A stretch of 64,000 nt of DNA from Mitsuaria sp. WAJ17 (GTDB lineage Bacteria > Pseudomonadota > Gammaproteobacteria > Burkholderiales > Burkholderiaceae_C). Each line of letters begins with the position of its first letter. Position 1 is the first letter of the stretch. Under the pieces are notes generated by a model. The model did no database searches. It saw nothing but the letters and a program-made list of their open reading frames with translations, and had not been told where the DNA came from. The stretch is from assembly GCF_014174515.1 (NCBI RefSeq), contig NZ_JACJUG010000003.1, positions 1 to 64,000 on the forward strand, given 5' to 3'. Below, piece after piece: positions 25,143-32,863 of this stretch. The position numbers and the translations under genes were made by a program.

Positions 25143-27122
25143 ATGAAGGCAATGAAGAAATTGCATGTTGCTGCTGCGGTCGCAAGCCTGTTCGCAGTGG
25201 GTTCGGCGATGGCCGCCACCATCAGCCAGTCGGGCGTGACGGTCGCTCGCGAAGTGATCATGAAGAACAGCCAGGCCATCATCGCCCCGGCTGCCAGCTT
25301 CACCTATGCCGGTAACCTGAGCGCCAACGCTGCCTCGAGCCAGGACTTCAACTTGGTGCTGAAGTTGGGTGGCGACGGTGCCGCCGCTTGGCTGGCCACC
25401 GCCGGCAACCTGCCGAACCTGGAAACCGTCCAGGTCAAGGCTTTCGTGGCTGGTTCTCCGGTTGACGTGCCCGTGCTGGCCGCCGGCACCACCGCCGCTG
25501 GCAAGGCTGCTGTCGAGCTGCTGGCCATCGAAGCTGTTGACGCCCAGACCCTGCGCTTCAAGTTCCGCCTGGAAAACAAGGACAACGTGCCTGTCAACCT
25601 GACGACGGCGCAAGTGAACTTCAACGTCAACACCGCCGCCATCGCTGCCGCTACCGTGGGCGGCGTGGACTTCGACGCTCAACCGGCTCCGGCTGCTCCG
25701 AAGTTCGCCAAGGTGACCAACCTGGTCCCGACCGTGGGCACCGTGGACGCTGACGGCGCTGCCGAAATCGCCACCGACGTCTGCTCCGACGGCGACAAGC
25801 GCATCAGCCTGAACATCCGTAACTACACCGGCTCTGGCGTCGGCGTGATCGGTGAGTCCGGCGAAACCGGCGTGACCAACAACGGTTACATCCTGTTCTC
25901 GCAAGCCGTGAACGTGGTGATCGGCAAGGGCGTGGCTCCCAACCGTTCCACCAACCCGGCCGTGGAAAACAAGGCTCTGGCTACCGATGCCGCTGGCTTC
26001 GGCACCAGCACCGTGATGCCCCTGGGCTTCGTGAAGTTCCGCAACCTGAGCGTTGACGCTTGGGATACGGACCTGGCGACCGACTACTACAAGCTGCGTG
26101 CCAACAACGCCAACAACAACGGTGACCTGAAGACCTTCGGCGTGCTGAACACCGACGGTGCTGTCGACACCAAGGAAGCTGTTGTCAAGCTGTACTCCAG
26201 CAACGGTTTCGCCGCTGGTTCGACCATCACCCTGTCCAACAGCCCCTTCTGCTCGGCTACTGGCGCCAACAACGTGTCGGCTGCCGGCACCGTGGTGGCT
26301 TCGGCTGACGGCAAGGACTGGACCGTGACCTTCACGCACGCTGACCTGGTGAGCGTGGTGTCTGGCGGTACCGTCAACGACTCGCTGCTGGCCATCGGTG
26401 ACGCTCTGGCTACCGGCCCGCTGGGTGCTGGTGCTGACCCGGTCTCTGGCTACACTGCCTCGCTGGATCGCGCCTACATCTGCTACAACGTGCCCGGCAA
26501 CGTTGAGATCCCCCAGTCCACCTTCCAAGGTGTGGCTTCGCTGATCAAGGAAGACCTGTCCGACGAACAGAACAACAAGTCCTGCCGTCGTGACCTGGCT
26601 GGCCTGGGTGGCGGCGTCAAGATCGACGTTCGCAACTTCATCGCCTGGGATCCTTCCAAGCCCGTGACCGATGCCTACGGCGAGTGGATTGACGTGGTTC
26701 GCGTGATCAACAACAGCGAAACCCAAGAAGCCGATCTGACTGGCCAGTACATCCGTGCTGACGGCAAGTACGGCAAGTGGGGCTCGCTGGGCACCCTGCC
26801 GGCTCGCGGCGCTCGCTACTTCACCTCCAAGGAAATCCATACCCTGCTGAGCAACAACTCCAGCATTGGCGGTGCGGACCAAACTGCGGGCGGTGATAAG
26901 GATGCTGTGGCTGGTGGTACTCAGGGCGAAAAGGCTCCGAACACCCGTCTGCGTATCTCGTCGACCAAGGCCTCGACCCTGCGCGTGCAGAACTACTTCT
27001 ACAACGCCCGTACGGGTGCTCTGACCGAAGTGTCCGCTTCGCAAGGTGCTGACTTCGTGAACCTCGAAGCCTCGCCGCGCGATCACATCGATCAAGACGC
27101 TCAGACCGGTATCAAGAAGTAA
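25143..27122 (+). CDS. large exported surface-layer-like protein, probable T2SS substrate
   Basis: From the ATG at 25143 the product is 659 residues. A signal peptide (KKLHVAAAVASLFAVGSAMA, cleaved before ATIS) sends it through the Sec route. The mature part is rich in Ala, Gly, Asn, Thr and Val, has only four cysteines, and reads as beta-sandwich domains. A C-terminal module with EWIDVVRVINNSETQEADL and LGTLPARGARYFTSKEIHTL resembles immunoglobulin-like surface modules. No catalytic motif was seen. Codon use differs from neighbours: many GCT and GGT codons among otherwise optimal ones, as in very highly expressed genes. A leader hairpin and a strong terminator flank it. Lying between gspF and gspE, it is a natural candidate substrate of this T2SS, perhaps an S-layer or matrix protein. 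I know no close family; function is inference. Confidence 0.6.
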   Translation: MKAMKKLHVAAAVASLFAVGSAMAATISQSGVTVAREVIMKNSQAIIAPAASFTYAGNLSANAASSQDFNLVLKLGGDGAAAWLATAGNLPNLETVQVKAFVAGSPVDVPVLAAGTTAAGKAAVELLAIEAVDAQTLRFKFRLENKDNVPVNLTTAQVNFNVNTAAIAAATVGGVDFDAQPAPAAPKFAKVTNLVPTVGTVDADGAAEIATDVCSDGDKRISLNIRNYTGSGVGVIGESGETGVTNNGYILFSQAVNVVIGKGVAPNRSTNPAVENKALATDAAGFGTSTVMPLGFVKFRNLSVDAWDTDLATDYYKLRANNANNNGDLKTFGVLNTDGAVDTKEAVVKLYSSNGFAAGSTITLSNSPFCSATGANNVSAAGTVVASADGKDWTVTFTHADLVSVVSGGTVNDSLLAIGDALATGPLGAGADPVSGYTASLDRAYICYNVPGNVEIPQSTFQGVASLIKEDLSDEQNNKSCRRDLAGLGGGVKIDVRNFIAWDPSKPVTDAYGEWIDVVRVINNSETQEADLTGQYIRADGKYGKWGSLGTLPARGARYFTSKEIHTLLSNNSSIGGADQTAGGDKDAVAGGTQGEKAPNTRLRISSTKASTLRVQNYFYNARTGALTEVSASQGADFVNLEASPRDHIDQDAQTGIKK

Positions 27123-27145
27123 TTTCTGTACTCGTGTTTGGTTGG

Positions 27146-27172
27146 AAAGGGGGGCTTCGGCCCCCCTTTTCT
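27146..27172 (+). terminator. strong rho-independent terminator after the surface-protein gene
   Basis: GGGGGGC (27149-27155) pairs with GCCCCCC (27160-27166) over a TTCG loop, extended by AAA/TTT pairs, then TTTTCTTT. It lies 24 bases after the stop and fits an abundant monocistronic mRNA. Confidence 0.93.
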
Positions 27173-27293
27173 TTGCCTGTACTTCTCTACAATCCAGCTT
27201 TCTGTTCGACAGGCTCAAGAGCCGAGAGGGCTGGTGGCTATGGTGTGTGCTTTTGCTGGGTGGCTTGTGCGCCAGCTCATGGATGGGGGCGAG

Positions 27294-27848
27294 ATGCCCA
27301 GGCGGGCCGCCATGGCCTTGCTGATCTGCGCCGGTGCGGCGCAGGCCCAGGTGATCAGTCCCGCTGTCAGCACGGCCGTGACCGTGGACGCCGTGTTCCA
27401 GGCCATCGGTGGCAAGCCGGCGAGCTCCGGCTATCTGGTGATCGATGCACCGGATGTGATGGAAGCTGGCAAGACCCAGGTACGGGTCCGCAGCGAAATC
27501 TCTGGTACCGGGTGGCTGGTACTGCTGAAGGGTCGCAAGGGCAAGCCTGCCGCAAAGCCAGCAGCCCCTGGGCAGCCGGTGCCCCCGGTGTTCATCAAGG
27601 CCGTGCCATTCAAAGGTGGCGAGGTCGCGCAGACCTCCATGGAAGTCGAGCTGACCCATGACACCTACCTGACCCTTGTGGCCTACAGCCGGGGCCGCTG
27701 GTACTACGCTGAACGCGAGCTCAAGATCGCCGTACCCGCGCTGTCATCGCCCCGGGCGCAGGCCTTCTCGGCCTCCTCCAGTGCGCTGCCCAGCATGCCC
27801 GCCAGCGCGGCGGCTTCGGCGGCCGCAAAGGTGTTGCCGGTACGCTGA
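27294..27848 (+). CDS. small exported protein resembling a SoxY Ig-like domain
   Basis: The start is uncertain; the ATG at 27294 gives 184 residues and a clean signal peptide (MPRRAAMALLICAGAAQAQ, cleaved after AQA). ATGs at 27240 and 27138 would add an N-terminal tail. The mature domain runs YLVIDAPDVMEAGKTQVRVR, then GGEVAQTSMEVELTHDTYLT and LVAYSRGRWYYAERELKIAV. This order of strands is like the immunoglobulin-like part of SoxY thiosulfate carriers. The C-terminal cysteine-bearing GGCG of SoxY is missing; the tail is Ala/Ser-rich instead. It therefore cannot carry a sulfur substrate and may be a periplasmic binding or chaperone domain. Position between the surface-protein gene and gspE suggests a link to secretion. 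Confidence 0.5.
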   Translation: MPRRAAMALLICAGAAQAQVISPAVSTAVTVDAVFQAIGGKPASSGYLVIDAPDVMEAGKTQVRVRSEISGTGWLVLLKGRKGKPAAKPAAPGQPVPPVFIKAVPFKGGEVAQTSMEVELTHDTYLTLVAYSRGRWYYAERELKIAVPALSSPRAQAFSASSSALPSMPASAAASAAAKVLPVR

Positions 27849-27851
27849 ATC

Positions 27852-27869
27852 ATTGACGGTATTGTCAAT
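27852..27869 (+). promoter_or_regulatory. operator-like inverted repeat upstream of gspE
   Basis: ATTGAC (27852-27857) and GTCAAT (27864-27869) are perfect arms around a 6-base spacer, 70 bases before the gspE start. This geometry is that of a dimeric regulator site. No regulator gene is adjacent. Confidence 0.4.
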
Positions 27870-27939
27870 CGAGTTACTTCCGCCTGAACCCGAAGTTCAA
27901 AGCGATATTCCCCTGTGCGAATTCAATACTTGCTGAGCA

Positions 27940-29637
27940 ATGGAATTGGCTGGAATCAATAATCAAACTCCGCTGGAGTTTCTGGAGTATCTGCGGGCCG
28001 CAGGGCGAATTCAGGAACAGGCCGTCCAGGACGCGGTGGTACTGCATGAGCAGACGCACCTGCCAATCTGCGCGGCCCTTCTGCGGCTCAATGCCATCGC
28101 CGAGCTGCCGCTGTACGAGGCCTTCAGCCAGTTCCTGAGCGTGCCGCTGCTGCAGCAGCGCGACTGGGACACCGGGCTCATGCAGGACGACGAAGCCGTC
28201 CGTGCACTTGGCCTGTCAGCGAGCTGGCTCAAGGGCAAGGGCATGTGCCTGCTGCGTGCGCCCGAGGGCCCCACGTGCGTTGCCTTCAAGGAGCAGGCGG
28301 AGGCCGATGTCTGGCAGATGCTGCTCCGCAAGGCGGCCGCCCTTGGCCTGATGCTGCAACCGGCGGTGCTCACGCCCACGCTGTTCGAGGCCATCACGGC
28401 GCGCAGTACTGAGAGCAGCAGCACCCAGATGGGCCTCCAAGACGACCTCCGCGCCCTGCGTGAGCTCGCGGAAGAGGGGCCTACCATCGAACTGGTTAAC
28501 ACCATGCTGTCGCGTGGTGTCACTCAGCGCGCATCCGACCTCCACTTCGAGCCTGAGGAAGCGGGCTTCGTGGTGCGCGCCCGCATCGACGGCGACATGC
28601 TCGAACTGGCCCGCTACGGCCGCGACCGCTTCGACGCCGTGGCCTGCCGGATCAAGATCCTGTCCAGCCTGGACATCGCCGAGCGCCGCCTGCCGCAGGA
28701 CGGGCGCATCAGCGCGCGGGTGAATGGCGAGGCCTTCGACATCCGCGTGTCGGTGCTGCCGGGTGTGCATGGCGAATCCATCGTGCTGCGCCTGCTGCGC
28801 CAGGAGCGCAAGCCCACGCGTCTGCAGGATCTGGGCATGACGGCGGCGCAGGCCGAGTTGCTGACGCAGTGGAGCAATCTGCCCAATGGCATCGTGCTGG
28901 TCACCGGCCCCACGGGCTCGGGCAAGAGCACCACGCTGTACACGACGCTGGAACTGGCCAACGACCGCAGCAAGAAGATCATCACTGTCGAAGATCCGGT
29001 GGAGTACAAGATCCACGGGATCACGCAGCTACAGGTCAATGCCGACATCGGCTTCACCTTCGCGGCGGCCCTGCGCTCCATCCTGCGGCATGACCCGGAC
29101 ACCATCCTCCTGGGTGAAATCCGCGACGAGGAAACCGCGCGCATCGCCATCCAGTCGGCGCTGACGGGCCACCTGGTGCTGTCCACGCTGCACACGAATT
29201 CGGCCATCGGCGCGGTGACCCGTCTGGTGGACATGGGCATCGAGCCATTCCTGATCGCTGCCAGCGTGCGCGGGCTGATGGCCCAGCGCCTGGTCCGCCG
29301 CCTGTGCGACCACTGCGCGGTGCCGGACGCCGAGCCCGACGATGCTGTGCTGGCCATGCTGCAGCGCATGAACTTCAGCGACCGAAGCCGCCTGCGCAAG
29401 CCGGTCGGTTGCCCGCATTGCAGCGGCACGGGCTTCTGGGGCCGTATCGCGGTGTACGACATGATCGACATCACGCCGGACATGGGACACCGTATCGCCG
29501 CTGGCGATGGTGAGCCGGCACTGCTGCAGATGCTGGGCCGTCAGCAGGATGATGGCCTGCTGCGCAGCGGCGTCGAGATGGTCGTCCGCGGCGCCACGAC
29601 CCTGGGCGAGGTGCTGCGCTCCACCGCGGGCGGCTGA
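27940..29637 (+). CDS. gspE: type II secretion ATPase GspE
   Basis: The 565-residue ATPase powers pseudopilus assembly. An N-terminal N1E-type domain (about residues 1-150) is followed by the N2E and C-terminal ATPase domains. The Walker A box is GPTGSGKST (323-331, K329), the Walker B/Glu motif LLGEIRD (390-396), with Asp and His boxes nearby (STLHTNSA). A zinc-binding tetracysteine, C456/C459 and C491/C494, marks GspE among related pilus ATPases. In the Xps order gspE directly precedes gspF; here it is separated and on the other strand, with two genes between. It could instead be a PilB-like protein, but the full T2SS set beside it argues for GspE. Confidence 0.9.
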   Translation: MELAGINNQTPLEFLEYLRAAGRIQEQAVQDAVVLHEQTHLPICAALLRLNAIAELPLYEAFSQFLSVPLLQQRDWDTGLMQDDEAVRALGLSASWLKGKGMCLLRAPEGPTCVAFKEQAEADVWQMLLRKAAALGLMLQPAVLTPTLFEAITARSTESSSTQMGLQDDLRALRELAEEGPTIELVNTMLSRGVTQRASDLHFEPEEAGFVVRARIDGDMLELARYGRDRFDAVACRIKILSSLDIAERRLPQDGRISARVNGEAFDIRVSVLPGVHGESIVLRLLRQERKPTRLQDLGMTAAQAELLTQWSNLPNGIVLVTGPTGSGKSTTLYTTLELANDRSKKIITVEDPVEYKIHGITQLQVNADIGFTFAAALRSILRHDPDTILLGEIRDEETARIAIQSALTGHLVLSTLHTNSAIGAVTRLVDMGIEPFLIAASVRGLMAQRLVRRLCDHCAVPDAEPDDAVLAMLQRMNFSDRSRLRKPVGCPHCSGTGFWGRIAVYDMIDITPDMGHRIAAGDGEPALLQMLGRQQDDGLLRSGVEMVVRGATTLGEVLRSTAGG

Positions 29638-29640
29638 GGC

Positions 29641-29657
29641 GAAGCGCCAGGCGCTTC
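29641..29657. terminator. hairpin between convergent gspE and glycosyltransferase genes
   Basis: GAAGCGCC (29641-29648) and GGCGCTTC (29650-29657) are perfect complements around one A, giving a compact GC-rich hairpin at the meeting point of two convergent genes. There is no T-tract. Confidence 0.45.
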
Positions 29658-30774
29658 AGTCGCCTGCCTGTGATTCGCTGAGCAGCAGGTCCAGCAGCTG
29701 CCTGCCGCTGGCTGCCCAGCTGAACTGGGCCGCGCGTGCTCGGGACTTCGTAGCCGCTGCCGGGTCGGCCAAGAGGCGCTCCAATGCCGCTGAGAAGCCC
29801 TGTGGATCCGACGGATCCCTGTGTGGGTCGAAGTAGGCCGCGGCCTCGCCGCAGACCTCGGGCAGGCTGGCCTGGTTGGCGCTGAGCACCGGGCAGCCGC
29901 AGCGCATGGCTTCCAGTGGCGGCAGACCGAAGCCCTCGTACCAGGACGGCTGCACAAAGGCCTTGGCGGCCCCGTAGAGGGCCTTCAGCTGGGCATCGCT
30001 GACGGGACCCAGGCGCCTGACGTTCGCTTCGTCCGCCACCTGCGGCCCGTCTGGCCTGAAGACCTCCGGATTGCTGCCGCCGGCCAGCACCAGCAGATGT
30101 CCGGAGCGGCCCGGCCATTGCGCAAAGGCCTGCAGCAGACCGGACAGGTTCTTGCTGGGGTTCTCGCTGGCCACGGCCAGCAGGAAAGGCCTTTGCGCCA
30201 GGCCGGTCTCGTGCAGCCAGGCGCTGTCGGCGGCGATCCGGTCCATGTGCTCGGCCGCCAGCGGCAGCACCTGGCAGTCGCTGCCAGGGCGCGTGCGCAG
30301 TGCGGGAAGGTGCACCTGCAGCCGGCTTTGGGAAAAGGCCGATGGCGTCAGGATCTTCCGGGCCCGACCAGCGAGCCGGCGGAAGAGGAAGCGATACCAG
30401 GCCACGAAGGCGCGGGTATAGGCTCGCGGCCAGTCAAACACGGCGGCGTCGTGCAGCATGCAGATCTGCCGGCGCCCCAGCGCGGGCGCTGAGCCGGCCA
30501 GATTGAGCAGCAGCCCGCCCTTCGCGGCGCGCGGCAGGGTCCACTGCTCCCACAGGTGCAGGCGGCCCAGCGGGGCCGGTGAGGCCCGGCAGGAGATATG
30601 GTCCAATGCGGGCGCGGTACCGCTGTCGGGGTGCAGCAGCAGCACCGAGGGCCGCTCGGCGGCCGGGCGCCGGCCCAGTTCTTGATCCAGTGCCCGCACC
30701 AGCTCGTGGGCGACGCGCTGCACACCTGTCACGCGCTGAGCGAGAAACTTACCGTTGATGACAACTGGCCTCAT
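29656..30774 (-). CDS. glycosyltransferase family 4
   Basis: From the ATG at 30774 the product is 372 residues; it opens MRPVVINGKFLAQRVTGVQR, a form typical of GT4 enzymes that recognise the donor at the N-terminal glycine-rich loop. The EX7E donor motif is present as EGFGLPPLE in PSWYEGFGLPPLEAM. The C-terminal Rossmann half has FLLAVASENPSKNLSGLLQA. It is a GT-B retaining transferase that adds a sugar to a lipid-linked glycan. It is alone on the minus strand at this end of island B and diverges from the flippase-like gene. The 24-codon longer frame is rejected as the family begins at the chosen Met. Confidence 0.8.
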   Translation of the reverse strand: MRPVVINGKFLAQRVTGVQRVAHELVRALDQELGRRPAAERPSVLLLHPDSGTAPALDHISCRASPAPLGRLHLWEQWTLPRAAKGGLLLNLAGSAPALGRRQICMLHDAAVFDWPRAYTRAFVAWYRFLFRRLAGRARKILTPSAFSQSRLQVHLPALRTRPGSDCQVLPLAAEHMDRIAADSAWLHETGLAQRPFLLAVASENPSKNLSGLLQAFAQWPGRSGHLLVLAGGSNPEVFRPDGPQVADEANVRRLGPVSDAQLKALYGAAKAFVQPSWYEGFGLPPLEAMRCGCPVLSANQASLPEVCGEAAAYFDPHRDPSDPQGFSAALERLLADPAAATKSRARAAQFSWAASGRQLLDLLLSESQAGD

Positions 30775-30927
30775 CGTTGGAAGCAGGGTTGGAGAAGTGC
30801 GAGGCATGAAAGCAGGGATGCGGGGGCGCGCCGCGGGCGGCGCCATGGGCCACTTTCGTGACCACTTTGTGCAGCGGGCCGGCAGCGAAGGTCGCCATTG
30901 TCACGCAGGCCCGAGGGCGCCACGGCC

Positions 30928-32211
30928 ATGACCCCCTCCTGGTGGACCCACCCACGCATTGCCGCCATGGCGGCCGCCGCTTTTTTTGCGCTGGAGGCTC
31001 TGCAGGGCATCGTGCTGCTGCCCTGGTTGCGGCATGTGCTCGGGCCTGGGGCCGCCGCATCGTGGGTGCTGATCACTGCCAGCGCGCCTTTGGTTGGGCT
31101 TCTGCTGGCCGGGCGCCTGCAGCCGACCATCCGCTCGCTGGCCCGTCAGGGCGAGCGGGGACGCCTGCCCGCCAACTGGGATCAGGTCATGGCGGACTGG
31201 CTTCGCTGGTCCGGTACCGGCCTGCTGCTGCTGCAGTTGGGCTTCGCGCTGGCACTCAGCCTTGGCGGCTTCGGCGGCGCGGCCCCCGCCGAATCGGGGG
31301 GCTGGCTGGCGGCAGGGCTTTACGGCATCGGCCAGCACCTGCGCCTGCGTGCCTTCGCGGGCATGACGGCATTGACGGGGCATCAGCAGACCGGCCGTGA
31401 GCGCAGCTACCTCGCGATGGCCTCGGCCCTGTGCCTGGGCCTGCTGCTGACGCTGACCGTCGCAGGCCTCGGCATGCCCGGACTGGGTCTGGCGGTGCTG
31501 CTCGCGCAGGCGGCGCTGCTGGTCGCGGTGCGGCTCGCGGTACACGCCATGCCGCGGGACGCCGCAGCCATGAGCGCCTTCAGCTGGCGGGACGGGGCCG
31601 GCCTCAGCGCCCTTGCCATGGCGGGCTTCTGCGCCAGCGGCACGGACATCCTCATGGCCGGGCACTGGCTGTCCGCTGCCGAGCTGGTGGGCTTTGCCTT
31701 TGCCTCCCGTGCGCTGACGGCCGTGGTGGCACTGTGCGGCCTGTGGGCTCAGCTTCGGTTCCCCCGCTGGTGCAGCGAGGCCGATCTGCGGCGGGCAATG
31801 GTCGAGCTGAAGAAGCTGATGCTGGCCATCGCCGCGGTCCTGTTCGTCATGGCCTTGCTGGCCGGCAGCGGGCCGCTGCGCCAGGCCTGGGGCCGCTTCG
31901 GTGCGGGCTTCTTGCTGGATGGGGTGGTGCTGGCACTGTTGTTGTCGGGCTGCTGGCTGGCCTGCCTGACCGCCACCTGGGGTCAGGTCTTGCTCGCGGT
32001 CGATGAGCAGCAGCGCTTTGTCTGGCCCTGTGCCGTGCTGGCCCTCGCCGCGCCGCTGCTGGCCTGGCTGCTGGGCAGCCGATGGGGCCTGGCCGGCATG
32101 CTGCTGGGCTATGCAGGCACCCACCTGGCGGTGACCCTGGTGCTGGCTCGACGGACAATGCAACTTTTGGATTCCACGGTGCCTCCGGCGCTTCCTCGCG
32201 ATGCTCAATGA
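30928..32211 (+). CDS. flippase-like polytopic membrane protein
   Basis: The product is 427 residues from the ATG at 30928; a TTG at 30898 is a weaker alternative. It has about 12 hydrophobic segments with Arg-rich loops and the repeated-helix layout of the MOP/polysaccharide flippase superfamily, but little direct similarity to the two clearer Wzx proteins of this window. TDILMAGHWLSAAELVGFAF is the conserved middle segment where many flippases have a D/N-x-Y-hallmark helix. It overlaps the next gene by 11 bases, forming an operon with methyltransferase, glycosyltransferases and a second methyltransferase. Function as a lipid-linked sugar flippase is inferred. Confidence 0.65.
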   Translation: MTPSWWTHPRIAAMAAAAFFALEALQGIVLLPWLRHVLGPGAAASWVLITASAPLVGLLLAGRLQPTIRSLARQGERGRLPANWDQVMADWLRWSGTGLLLLQLGFALALSLGGFGGAAPAESGGWLAAGLYGIGQHLRLRAFAGMTALTGHQQTGRERSYLAMASALCLGLLLTLTVAGLGMPGLGLAVLLAQAALLVAVRLAVHAMPRDAAAMSAFSWRDGAGLSALAMAGFCASGTDILMAGHWLSAAELVGFAFASRALTAVVALCGLWAQLRFPRWCSEADLRRAMVELKKLMLAIAAVLFVMALLAGSGPLRQAWGRFGAGFLLDGVVLALLLSGCWLACLTATWGQVLLAVDEQQRFVWPCAVLALAAPLLAWLLGSRWGLAGMLLGYAGTHLAVTLVLARRTMQLLDSTVPPALPRDAQ

Positions 32212-32863
32212 CCAGATTGCCCAGGGCGGGCAGGCCTATGCAGGCTATTACGACACGGTTCGTGCCCCCCTGCTGGACTTGCTGGCCGGGGTGGCGGTGA
32301 CCGATGTGCTGGAGATCGGCTGCGGCGCCGGGGCCACGCTGGCCGAGCTGCAACGCCGCCATGCCGGCTGCCGCACGACTGGCCTGGAGCTCCGCCCGGA
32401 CGCGGCCGCGCGGGCCCGCCAGGTGGCGCAGGAGGTGGTGGAGGCTGACGTCCTGCAATGGAATCCGCCCGGCTGGGCCGGCCGCTTTGACCTGATCGTC
32501 CTGTCGCATGTGCTAGAGCACTTCGAGCAGCCAGAGGCGGTGCTGCAGCGTGCGCTCGCCTGGCTGCGGCCCGGCGGCCATCTGCTCGTGGCCCTGCCCA
32601 ACATCCGCCACATCTCGGTGACCGTGCCGCTGCTGCTGCGAGGCGAGTTCCGTTACGCGCCCTCGGGCATCCTGGACCAGACCCATCTGCGCTTCTACAC
32701 GCGCAAGAGCGCACTGCGCATGCTGGAGGGTCAGGGCTTGCGCGTCCTGAAGCTCGCGCCGGAGTTCGGAGGCGGCAAGTCCAGGGCTCTGAGGTGGCTG
32801 AGCCTGGGCCTGGCCGAGGACCTGGCCGCCTATGCCTACAACTTCCTCGTGGCCCGCGCATGA
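32201..32863 (+). CDS. class I SAM-dependent methyltransferase
   Basis: The 220-residue protein has the class I SAM fold: motif I LEIGCGAGATLAEL (residues 37-50), the acidic loop near LELRP, and motif IV DLIVLSHVLEHFEQPEAVLQ with the LPNIRH post-motif stretch. This is the usual form of methyltransferase domains in O-antigen and capsule clusters, which cap or decorate sugars (O-methylation). The terminal sugar substrate is unknown. It begins inside the flippase-like gene and its stop overlaps the next ATG (ATGA), showing coupling. Confidence 0.8.
   Translation: MLNDQIAQGGQAYAGYYDTVRAPLLDLLAGVAVTDVLEIGCGAGATLAELQRRHAGCRTTGLELRPDAAARARQVAQEVVEADVLQWNPPGWAGRFDLIVLSHVLEHFEQPEAVLQRALAWLRPGGHLLVALPNIRHISVTVPLLLRGEFRYAPSGILDQTHLRFYTRKSALRMLEGQGLRVLKLAPEFGGGKSRALRWLSLGLAEDLAAYAYNFLVARA

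Noticed and set aside
25140..27659. 839-codon antisense open frame opposite the surface-protein gene
   Set aside because: Long antisense frames are expected opposite a GC-rich gene with strong codon bias; it has no plausible start signal or domain, and its residue composition mirrors the sense strand.
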